DNA from: Syntrophomonadaceae bacterium
Lineage (GTDB): Bacteria; Bacillota; Dethiobacteria; DTU022
NCBI GenBank assembly: GCA_007129055.1
Contig: SKWE01000133.1
Location: 1 to 5,373, forward strand
Length of the DNA: 5,373 nt
Direction: 5' to 3'
Under the pieces are notes generated by a model that was not told the origin of the DNA, ran no database searches, and worked only from the letters and a program-made list of their open reading frames with translations. Position 1 is the first letter of the stretch. Each line of letters opens with the position of its first letter. A program made the translations under genes and the position numbers. Positions 1 through 5,373 of this stretch are shown piece by piece.

Positions 1-748
1 CGTAATGCGAGTTGGCCAGCCAGTTAATATCGCTGATTACTTTCTTCTGGATTGAGGTTAAATTAGTATTGCTCATGCAGTTGGCGATACTGGCCTGAAG
101 TTCCCCATATATGAACTGATCCCCAAGCTGATCCATAACCATGCCTACAAGATCTTTTTGGATCTTCATTTCATGAAGCTTCTCGATAAATGCTTTTTTA
201 TCATATACATGCTTCTTTATCGCTTCCGGTATGTCTACCAGGTCGCCAGGATCCTTGAATTTCAGGTTGTTATTCTTGTCTATGGTTCCACTTCTGAAAA
301 CTATTGATGAGATATGTCCCTCACCGGTAGCCCTGAAACTGACAATTACCCTTTTTTCGCCTTCTCCCAAAGCGGTCTGATCGGGGTCATCTACGATGGA
401 GGGGTTAAAAAATGCGGCAGATTCTATGGAATATTCCATGGTGAAATAGGAACCGATTAAAAGCTTCCTTTCATGTGGCAGGTTTTCTACGTCCACATCC
501 AAACGTTCAAATACATGCTTTACCTGTTCACAATGTTTTTCAAAAACCCTGGTTATATTTCTATGCCGCTGGGCAAAATTGATTAAAACCTGGTTTAAGG
601 TAAACCTGGTTTCTTCTTCAGAGAGGGCAAGAATTTTTTCTATAATTTTTATGGCCCTTTCTTCTCCGCCGGGCATAAAAAACCTGGCGATAACTCTTTT
701 TGAATCAGGATAAAAGCGAACATCTTTACGCTCAACATGAATCGCCAA
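1..748 (-). CDS. GH130-like glycosidase (COG2152/PH1107-related), N-terminal part, runs off the left edge
   Basis: This frame is open from the left edge to a TTG start at 748-746 and encodes 249 residues of a longer protein. I recognise it as the N-terminally extended branch of the glycoside hydrolase family 130 relatives. Family-like segments are RFYPDSKRVIARFFMPG (residues about 11-27), RHRNIT (61-66), HERKLLIGSYFTMEYSIESA (92-111), FNPSIVDDPDQ (114-124) and SFRATGEGHISSI (137-149). The last two look like the start of the five-bladed propeller. Characterised GH130 enzymes are phosphorylases or hydrolases of beta-mannosides, but this branch has no function I can state, and most of its catalytic residues would lie beyond position 1. 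No signal peptide is seen, so it is probably cytosolic. The start was chosen because AAAGGGGTG lies 8 nt upstream; an in-frame ATG at 766-764 would add six residues (MKGVCC) but has no Shine-Dalgarno at a usable distance. Recognition is from memory of the family, not from a search. Confidence 0.78.
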   Translation of the reverse strand, partial: MAIHVERKDVRFYPDSKRVIARFFMPGGEERAIKIIEKILALSEEETRFTLNQVLINFAQRHRNITRVFEKHCEQVKHVFERLDVDVENLPHERKLLIGSYFTMEYSIESAAFFNPSIVDDPDQTALGEGEKRVIVSFRATGEGHISSIVFRSGTIDKNNNLKFKDPGDLVDIPEAIKKHVYDKKAFIEKLHEMKIQKDLVGMVMDQLGDQFIYGELQASIANCMSNTNLTSIQKKVISDINWLANSHY

Positions 749-754
749 ACAACA

Positions 755-763
755 CACCCCTTT
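755..763 (-). promoter_or_regulatory. Shine-Dalgarno site that selects the TTG start of the GH130-like gene
   Basis: On the minus strand AAAGGGGTG occupies 763-755, and its GGGG run (760-757) ends 8 nt before TTG at 748. The alternative in-frame ATG at 766 lies upstream of this site, so ribosome loading here favours the TTG. Confidence 0.6.
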
Positions 764-780
764 CATGCTTTACAAGATAA

Positions 781-820
781 TATGTATAATAATATAAATA
801 TTAACACAATTTAAGTTAAA
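781..820 (-). promoter_or_regulatory. Weak promoter candidate for the GH130-like gene
   Basis: The 111-bp gap between the DUF697 stop and the GH130 start is very AT-rich. Two weak sigma-A-like pairings can be read on the minus strand: TTTAAC (820-815), 17 bp, TTATAT (797-792); or TTGTGT (809-804), 17 bp, TACATA (786-781). Neither is close to consensus, and in such AT-rich DNA chance matches are common. The gene could equally be read through from the DUF697 gene, since no convincing terminator lies between them. Confidence 0.3.
801..819. promoter_or_regulatory. Near-palindrome, possible operator upstream of the GH130-like gene
   Basis: The 19-bp sequence TTAACACAATTTAAGTTAA has 9-bp arms around a central T and matches its own reverse complement at 7 of 9 arm positions, with TTAAC/GTTAA at the outer ends. 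It lies between or over the candidate -35 and -10 elements, where repressors often bind. The protein that might bind it is unknown, and AT-rich DNA yields such symmetry by chance fairly often. Confidence 0.25.
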
Positions 821-859
821 AAGCATTTTCAGTAAGACTGTTTTTATCAGTGCCCGGGG

Positions 860-1945
860 TTACTCTTCGGAATCCGGTTTTACGAAAAAAAGCTTAAATC
901 GTCGTCCACTATCTTTCAGGGCGCTGCCTAAACGCTTAGTTAAATCTTCACTCTTACGAAGAGTTGTCTTACCTGCATCCCAGGTTTTCCTGGATGTTTT
1001 ACTAACAACTTCCTGACCGTAACGGAATGGCCTTTTCCCCGTTTTTGCTGTTGCTCTCACTACAGCTTTGGTGACATTGTAGGAGGATTCGCTTAACACT
1101 TTTGCCAACAGGGCTGCTGCCTGAACTGCAGCGGCCCTGCGCAGCTTACTTCGTTCCGGATGGACAAGCGAAGCACAGTAGTTCTTGGTTATAACCCCCA
1201 CCCGCAGGGTCAGGTAAGCATTGGCCGACCCCTGGATTATTGAATTGGTTATCACATTAGCAGCCGTGTTTAAAGCCGGGGTCATCGAAGAAAAAGAACT
1301 CCCCATAATTGATGCAATGACCGGTTCAAGTTGGTCCTCCAGCAGATCAAGATTTTCAATTTTTGTAGCCAGAAAGGCAGTGGCGAAAACGTTACTGTAC
1401 AGGTAACCGAGTTCACGCAGGGTGGGACGCTGGTTATAAAGCAGGGTTACCTGCCAGATCATCCGAAATTGAGCGAGAGCAACAATTACAGCGTCAAGAG
1501 CGCCGTACTGGGATATGGCTGTCATGATAAACACATTGGAAGCTGCAGTTTTTATCCGATTATCTGCCTTGCTATTTAAGATGTTAAGCGCTTCGTTAAT
1601 GGTATCCATGTTGCCGGGATCTATTTTTCTATTCAACAGGTGCGTATTCTTTCCTAACCTTTCAGCAAGCTTCTTAAGGTATAACCGGTAAGCTTCTCCC
1701 CCGGTATCCCGGGGCGGTAAAAGCGCTGTCGGCCTTCTTATAATAGCCATCAACGGAATTGCTACTGCCAGGAGGTAAAGGGTTAGTAAGAAAAACAGCA
1801 CTATCTGCCCTGACAAAGGGTTAATATTTGAAACCAGGTTCACAATTTGGGCTGTCTGGTTGATCACAAAAAGGATAAATAATAGAGTTAAAAACAGCAC
1901 TGCCAGGATAACCAGCTTTTTCAGTTGTTCAATAATTTTAAACAC
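860..1945 (-). CDS. YcjF/UPF0283-like DUF697 membrane protein
   Basis: A 361-residue protein with two N-terminal membrane helices (about residues 11-28 and 46-68), a short linker containing RRPTALLPPRD (70-80), and a soluble alpha-helical DUF697-type domain at about 135-280. Its recognisable core is YGALDAVIVALAQFRMIW (147-164), followed by LLYNQRPTLRELGYLYSNV (168-186) and GSANAYLTLRVGVITKNYC (239-257). The last 60 residues are rich in Lys and Arg, suggesting a cytoplasmic tail. DUF697 domains occur alone in YcjF-type membrane proteins and also fused to GTPases; no GTPase domain is present here. The molecular function of the family is not established, so none is assigned. The start is GTG: the frame stays open upstream to a TGA at about 1996-1994, but no other start codon occurs there, and GTG immediately precedes the first membrane helix. 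The ribosome site is weak (AAGAGCGGG abutting the start), so translation may depend on the upstream small gene 67 bp away. Confidence 0.82.
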   Translation of the reverse strand: MFKIIEQLKKLVILAVLFLTLLFILFVINQTAQIVNLVSNINPLSGQIVLFFLLTLYLLAVAIPLMAIIRRPTALLPPRDTGGEAYRLYLKKLAERLGKNTHLLNRKIDPGNMDTINEALNILNSKADNRIKTAASNVFIMTAISQYGALDAVIVALAQFRMIWQVTLLYNQRPTLRELGYLYSNVFATAFLATKIENLDLLEDQLEPVIASIMGSSFSSMTPALNTAANVITNSIIQGSANAYLTLRVGVITKNYCASLVHPERSKLRRAAAVQAAALLAKVLSESSYNVTKAVVRATAKTGKRPFRYGQEVVSKTSRKTWDAGKTTLRKSEDLTKRLGSALKDSGRRFKLFFVKPDSEE

Positions 1946-2012
1946 CCCGCTCTTAAAGCTATTTAAACAAAATGCTCTTACTGAAAAGCCCTCTCACTTA
2001 CTATTAATCTCG

Positions 2013-2168
2013 TTACTCCTTCTTAAGCGATTGTAACCTTTCCAGTTCAAGTTCAAGTTCTTCCAGCTCTTGAAAGAGGGCCGGCTTGGGAGAATGAAAC
2101 GGCCAGCGTTTCTTAACATCATCTATTTTTCTTTTTACATCAACTATTTTCTTATCAATATCTTCCAT
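2013..2168 (-). CDS. Small charged coiled-coil protein, 51 residues, function unknown
   Basis: An ATG start at 2168-2166 and TAA stop at 2015-2013 give 51 residues. The protein has a lysine-rich N-terminal helix (MEDIDKKIVDVKRKIDDVKK, 1-20), a break at RWPFHSPKPALF (21-32), and a second helix of leucine/glutamate repeats (QELEELELELERLQSLKKE, 33-51). Two amphipathic helices joined by a proline-containing turn suggest a helical hairpin or a dimerising coiled coil. There is no signal peptide or membrane segment. Evidence that it is a real gene: AGAAGGGG lies 10 nt before the ATG, an extended -10 motif lies just upstream, and the composition is protein-like. It sits directly upstream of, and on the same strand as, the DUF697 gene, so the two may be co-transcribed. 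Small proteins with a similar WPxHSxKP core seem familiar from Firmicutes, but I cannot name a characterised family. Confidence 0.72.
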   Translation of the reverse strand: MEDIDKKIVDVKRKIDDVKKRWPFHSPKPALFQELEELELELERLQSLKKE

Positions 2169-2176
2169 ATAAATTT

Positions 2177-2200
2177 CGCCCCTTCTTTTAAATTATATCA
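2177..2200 (-). promoter_or_regulatory. Extended -10 promoter candidate and Shine-Dalgarno for the small coiled-coil gene
   Basis: On the minus strand TGATATAAT (2200-2192) is a perfect -10 hexamer with the extended TGn element. No good -35 is seen 17 bp upstream (TGGGGA). AGAAGGGG at 2186-2179 is the likely ribosome site, with 10 nt to the ATG. A start about 7 nt after the -10 would give a leader of only about 17 nt, which is tight but still includes most of the ribosome site. Confidence 0.42.
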
Positions 2201-2285
2201 GTATTTTTAAAGTTTCCCCAGTTTCAGGCAAAAACAAGATTTCATTTCTGCAGAATAATGTTTCTGATTCTATTCCCGGCCTCCA

Positions 2286-2294
2286 TGCTATAAT
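2286..2294 (+). promoter_or_regulatory. Extended -10 promoter candidate for the oligoendopeptidase gene
   Basis: TGCTATAAT is a perfect -10 hexamer (2289-2294) with the extended TGn element. The region about 17-19 bp upstream (CTGATT at 2264-2269, or GATTCT at 2266-2271) is a poor -35. Transcription would begin near 2301, giving a leader of about 58 nt before the ATG at 2359. Confidence 0.48.
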
Positions 2295-2342
2295 TATCTA
2301 TAAACTGTTTAACATCCTTTTAGAAGTGGAACTTAGTTTAGG

Positions 2343-2361
2343 AAAAGGTGGTATGTAAATG
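2343..2361 (+). promoter_or_regulatory. Ribosome binding site and start-stop codon pair before pepF
   Basis: AAAAGGTGG (2343-2351) contains AGGTG in register with the 16S anti-Shine-Dalgarno, 8 nt before ATG at 2359. Between them lies ATGTAA (2353-2358), a start codon followed at once by a stop, in frame with and directly touching the pepF start. A further in-frame ATG at 2365 is the third codon. Spacing supports 2359 as the true start. Confidence 0.6.
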
Positions 2362-4128
2362 TCTATGCAGTGGGATCTTGCCGGAATCTATCCTGGATTT
2401 TCAGATCTTTCTTTTAAAGAGGACATGGAAAGAGTTGCTCACTTTCTGGATTTGCTGGAAAAGTTTAATCCTGAATGTTACCAGAAGAAAGAAGAAGCGG
2501 CTGAAAAATACCTGATGCTGCTTGCTGATTACAAAAATATATTTTCAAAGCTTATGGCCTACACTTATCTTAAGGCCAGCGACAACAGCCGTGACGAAGA
2601 AGCATTCAAGGTTTACGAGAGCCTGGAGAAGACTTCTTCCCGCTTAACTGAACCCCAGGTCCGTTTCAGGAGATGGTTGAGCAGCAGTAAAAATTCAACC
2701 TCGTTAAGCAATAAAACTGAACTACTGAAAGAACATAGCTTCTACTTAACCCGGGAAATTGATAAAAGCCGCTATTTATTATCAGATAAGGAAGAAGCTA
2801 TCGCTGCAGAGCTTAAAAGAACCGGATCCGCAGCCTGGTCAAAACTACAGCAAAAACTTACTTCAACCCTGCCCGTAAAAGTGGAATTGGATGGACAGGA
2901 AAAAATACTGCCCCTGCCGGAAGTAAGAAACCTGGCTTACAGTAAGGACGGCAAAGCAAGGGAAAATGGTTATAAAGCCGAGCTAGAGGCTTACAAAATA
3001 ATAGAGGAGCCTGTTGCCGCTGCCCTAAATGGAATTAAAGGCGAAGTAATAACCCTTTGCAATAAACGGGGCTTTACCAATCCCCTTGAAGAAACGCTTT
3101 TTAATTCCCGCATGGAAATGAAAACCCTGCAGTCGATGCATGAGGCTATAGTTGATTTTTTACCTGAATACCAAAATTACTACCGCTTTAAAGCCGCCTT
3201 ACTCGGAAAAAAGGAAAGCCTCCCCTTTTATGATCTCTACGCTCCAATGGGAAAAGCCGATATTCGCTTTTCCCTTGATGAGGCTAAGAACTTTATCCTG
3301 GAAAAAATATCCGCTTTCAGTCCTGAAATGGGCAACCTTTACAAAAAAGCATTTGATGAAAACTGGATCGATTCTGATCCGAAGAATGGCAAAAGCGGGG
3401 GCGCCTTTTGCTACAGCATCAAACCGATGGAAGAGAGCCGAATCCTACTTAATTTCAACGGCAGTTTCACCGATATGACAACCATGGCGCACGAACTTGG
3501 TCATGCCTATCATGCCTACTGCCTGAAAAGTGAAGGAATATTAAACTCTGATTACCCCCTGCCCCTGGCTGAAACAGCATCGATTTTCAGTGAAACAGTT
3601 GTCTGCAATGCTGCTTTAGAAGCAAGCCCGGGCGATGAAGCCTTTACAATATTAGAAAACAGGATTTCAGAAGCCGGCCAGTATATAGTAGAAATCTACA
3701 GCCGCTTCATATTTGAAGAAAACCTTTTCAGAATGAGGAAAGAATCCGTGCTTAGTGTAAATGACCTGAATGCTTTAATGAGCAATGCCCAGCAGCAGGT
3801 ATACGGGGATTCTATGCACAAAGATTATAATCATCCCTACATGTGGCTGGTTAAACCCCATTATTATGAAGCTGAAGAAAACTACTACAACTTTCCATAT
3901 GCTTTTGGACTGCTCTTCGCGTTGGGCCTTTACAACCTTAGCCTGGAAAAGGGCAGCGCATTTTTAGAAGACTATAAAAAACTGCTCCGGGTTTCCGGGC
4001 AAAGTACCATATCAGAGGCAGCTAAGAGCATCGGCATAAATATAAATTCAGTTGACTTCTGGAAGAGTTCTTTAGACCTGATTAAGAAAGATATTCAGAA
4101 GTTTATACACCTGGCAGGTTCGCAGTAG
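2359..4128 (+). CDS. pepF: Oligoendopeptidase F, M3 family zinc metallopeptidase
   Basis: A complete 589-residue protein, close to the usual length of about 600 for the PepF/M3 family; the WDLAGIYPGF opening fits the TIGR02290-type branch. It should hydrolyse short cytosolic peptides, not whole proteins. The zinc site is visible: HELGH at residues 378-382 supplies two histidine ligands and the catalytic glutamate (E379), and E405 in LAETAS is the expected third ligand, 27 residues after the first histidine. GGAFCYSI (about 347-354) upstream and KPHYYEAEENYYNFPYAFG (499-517) near the C-terminus correspond to the conserved substrate-side segments of the family. The N-terminal ~200 residues form the helical cap expected for M3 enzymes. 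No signal peptide is present, so it is cytosolic. The gene appears monocistronic, with its own promoter candidate and a convergent gene 32 bp past its stop. All catalytic residues are intact and there is no frameshift. The family assignment is secure; the physiological substrates are not known. Confidence 0.95.
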   Translation: MSMQWDLAGIYPGFSDLSFKEDMERVAHFLDLLEKFNPECYQKKEEAAEKYLMLLADYKNIFSKLMAYTYLKASDNSRDEEAFKVYESLEKTSSRLTEPQVRFRRWLSSSKNSTSLSNKTELLKEHSFYLTREIDKSRYLLSDKEEAIAAELKRTGSAAWSKLQQKLTSTLPVKVELDGQEKILPLPEVRNLAYSKDGKARENGYKAELEAYKIIEEPVAAALNGIKGEVITLCNKRGFTNPLEETLFNSRMEMKTLQSMHEAIVDFLPEYQNYYRFKAALLGKKESLPFYDLYAPMGKADIRFSLDEAKNFILEKISAFSPEMGNLYKKAFDENWIDSDPKNGKSGGAFCYSIKPMEESRILLNFNGSFTDMTTMAHELGHAYHAYCLKSEGILNSDYPLPLAETASIFSETVVCNAALEASPGDEAFTILENRISEAGQYIVEIYSRFIFEENLFRMRKESVLSVNDLNALMSNAQQQVYGDSMHKDYNHPYMWLVKPHYYEAEENYYNFPYAFGLLFALGLYNLSLEKGSAFLEDYKKLLRVSGQSTISEAAKSIGININSVDFWKSSLDLIKKDIQKFIHLAGSQ

Positions 4129-4160
4129 TCTTTGTAAGCGAGAAATGGCCGCCTGAAATA

Positions 4161-4176
4161 TCAGTTTATCAGTTTA
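4161..4176. repeat. Two-copy 8-bp tandem repeat at the 3' end of the LuxR gene
   Basis: TCAGTTTA is repeated head to tail at 4161-4168 and 4169-4176. On the coding (minus) strand this gives TAAACTGA twice, covering part of the last Tyr codon through the TGA stop (tat aaa ctg ata aac tga). Confidence 0.85.
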
Positions 4177-5373
4177 TAGTTTCGGGCCAGGGCTACAGCC
4201 TGGGCCCGGCTTCTAACTTCCAATTTGCCGTAAATATTGCTGGTATGCCATTTAACAGTTCCCAGGGATAGAAACAGCTCTTCCGCGATTTGCTGGTTCG
4301 ACATTCCCCTGCCTAGAAGTTTGAGGACTTCAAGTTCTCTTTCGCTCAACTCTTCGGCCGGGCCAATTTTTGTTGATGAAGCTCCTTCTTCTGCTACAAC
4401 TGCTTTTCTGCCAGGTAGTCCTGCGGGCTGTGATGTGCCATCTTTCGTGCTCTTTTCCCGGTTAACTGCCATGGTCAAATCACGGTAAATTTTCCTGGCA
4501 AAGGATATTACATCAGAATCATCATTGCCGGCAACATGGTTATAATTTGAAAGCACCCTCTTTAAAACTTTGTAAAAAGATTCACCCTCATCCAGGAAAA
4601 GCTGATAATAGCCTGACCTTAAACCTATTTCCAGCAGCGCCCCTAAAGTCTCCTCCGCATTCTCCTGCTTCCCGGAAAGATCCTGCACCTGAGCTTTTAG
4701 CAGTAAAGCTTCCAAAAGAGGTTTTTTATTACCCCCGGCCATGGCAGCATTTTCTACCAGCTCAATCAATCTGCCGACAGTTTCAATTGAGTGATCTGGT
4801 TTTGACAACAAAATACGACATAAAACGAGATACCCTGCTTCCAATCCCCCATTAATCTCTGCTGCTTCAGTAGCTACCCCAATGTGCAGAAGCTCTTCTT
4901 CTGCCCTAAGCATACTGCCCTGGGCTAGCAAGACACGCGCTTTCCAGGTGACCGCAGGTATGAGGATAAAGTTTGGCAGTTCATATTGACTATGGATGTT
5001 CTCTATCTCCTGGATAGTTTCCAGCGCAAGATGGTAATCCTGTTTCGAAAAAGCCAGCGCTGTTTTAAAAAGACAGTTCCAGCTATAGGAAGGTTTTTCA
5101 GGCTCACTGATCAGCAGGCCCTGATCTATGTAATCTTCAGCTTCCTCTAAAATCCCTTTTTCCCTGGTTATCTCACCGTTCAGTGTCCAGAGCAGCCCAA
5201 CACGCGGGGCATTTGACAACCCTTCTTTCCCGGCCAGTTTCAATAACTCCACGGTCAGTTTTTTACTTTCATCAAGATTGCCGAGATAATACAGGGCAGT
5301 AGCGATTTTAAAACCAGCGCTGATAACCAGGTAGCTGTTGCCATAAGCCTGGTTATTGCGACGCGCTTCGCAG
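4161..5373 (-). CDS. MalT-type (LAL) LuxR-family transcriptional regulator, C-terminal part, runs off the right edge
   Basis: The frame is open from the TGA at 4163-4161 to the right edge, giving 403 residues. A GTG at 5252 is internal, because 40 further sense codons lie upstream with TPR-like sequence (for example ALYYLGNLDESKKL). The region to about residue 300 is helical TPR-like repeat (GILEEAEDYIDQGL, SMLRAEEELL), ending in the MalT-family hallmark GYYQLFLDEG (about 254-263). A low-complexity linker follows, then a LuxR helix-turn-helix at about 341-400: LSERELEVLKLLGRGMSNQQ, IAEELFLSLGTVKWHTSNIY and GKLEVRSRAQAVALA. Full-length relatives are about 850-900 residues with an N-terminal ATP-binding STAND domain that would lie outside this window. 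Such proteins activate target promoters after binding ATP and an inducer sensed through the repeats. The inducer and targets cannot be told from this sequence. The last codons lie in an 8-bp tandem repeat that supplies the stop. Confidence 0.9.
   Translation of the reverse strand, partial: CEARRNNQAYGNSYLVISAGFKIATALYYLGNLDESKKLTVELLKLAGKEGLSNAPRVGLLWTLNGEITREKGILEEAEDYIDQGLLISEPEKPSYSWNCLFKTALAFSKQDYHLALETIQEIENIHSQYELPNFILIPAVTWKARVLLAQGSMLRAEEELLHIGVATEAAEINGGLEAGYLVLCRILLSKPDHSIETVGRLIELVENAAMAGGNKKPLLEALLLKAQVQDLSGKQENAEETLGALLEIGLRSGYYQLFLDEGESFYKVLKRVLSNYNHVAGNDDSDVISFARKIYRDLTMAVNREKSTKDGTSQPAGLPGRKAVVAEEGASSTKIGPAEELSERELEVLKLLGRGMSNQQIAEELFLSLGTVKWHTSNIYGKLEVRSRAQAVALARNYKLIN

Noticed and set aside
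821..846. A hairpin CAGT-AAG-ACTG followed by TTTTT at 830-845, resembling a terminator
   Set aside because: The stem is only 4 bp and not GC-rich, and the T-run is on the plus strand where no gene ends nearby. It does not qualify for the minus-strand DUF697 gene.
1221..1579. Plus-strand open frames at 1221-1406 and 1331-1579
   Set aside because: They lie antisense within the DUF697 gene, have no supporting ribosome sites I trust, and their translations look like no protein I recognise.
826..1987. A 12-bp inverted repeat, TTTTCAGTAAGA (826-837) and its complement (1976-1987), flanking the DUF697 gene like transposon ends
   Set aside because: A 12-bp match in inverted orientation is expected about once by chance in a window of this size, the ends show no target duplication I can see, and the enclosed protein is not a transposase.
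2301..2340. Inverted repeat TAAACT (2301-2306) / AGTTTA (2335-2340) in the pepF leader as a possible riboswitch or attenuator
   Set aside because: The arms are short and AT-rich with a 28-nt unpaired interior, and I see no T-box or known riboswitch core motif.
3152..3967. Plus-strand frames at 3152-3478 and 3785-3967
   Set aside because: They are out-of-frame readings inside the conserved pepF gene.
4237..4855. Plus-strand open frames at 4237-4488 and 4547-4855
   Set aside because: They are antisense to the well-supported LuxR-family gene, proline- and serine-rich in the manner of shadow frames, and overlap its conserved helix-turn-helix and repeat regions.
5250..5252. GTG at 5252 as the start of the LuxR-family gene
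   Set aside because: The same frame continues without a stop to the right edge with TPR-like sequence, and MalT-type regulators are far longer.

Overview
The window reads like a chromosomal segment of a low-to-moderate GC, Gram-positive-type bacterium, most likely a Clostridia or Peptococcaceae-like Firmicute. The grounds are the purine-rich Shine-Dalgarno sites, the use of TTG and GTG starts, AT-rich intergenic DNA, a PepF/M3 peptidase and a MalT-type LuxR regulator. This lineage call is inferred from style and gene families; there is no rRNA or other marker to fix it.

Layout. Positions 1-748 (minus) hold the N-terminal 249 codons of a glycoside hydrolase family 130-like protein; its 3' end lies outside the window. 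A 111-bp AT-rich gap with a possible promoter and a 19-bp near-palindrome separates it from a YcjF/DUF697 membrane protein (860-1945, minus, GTG start). Upstream of that, on the same strand, is a 51-codon gene (2013-2168) for a small charged coiled-coil protein. A 190-bp divergent region (2169-2358) carries one extended -10 promoter candidate facing each way. A complete M3-family oligoendopeptidase F gene (2359-4128, plus) follows, ending only 32 bp from the convergent 3' end of a MalT-type LuxR regulator (4161-5373, minus) whose N-terminal part lies beyond the right edge.

How the genes relate. The three left-hand minus-strand genes could form one transcript, small protein, then DUF697 protein, then GH130, although the gap before GH130 may contain its own promoter. 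PepF stands alone and probably performs housekeeping turnover of cytosolic oligopeptides. The LuxR-type protein is a large regulator whose targets cannot be read from this window. I see no mobile element, CRISPR array, tRNA, rRNA or phage signature. No clear new multi-gene system is visible; the least explained part is the small coiled-coil gene paired with the DUF697 membrane protein.
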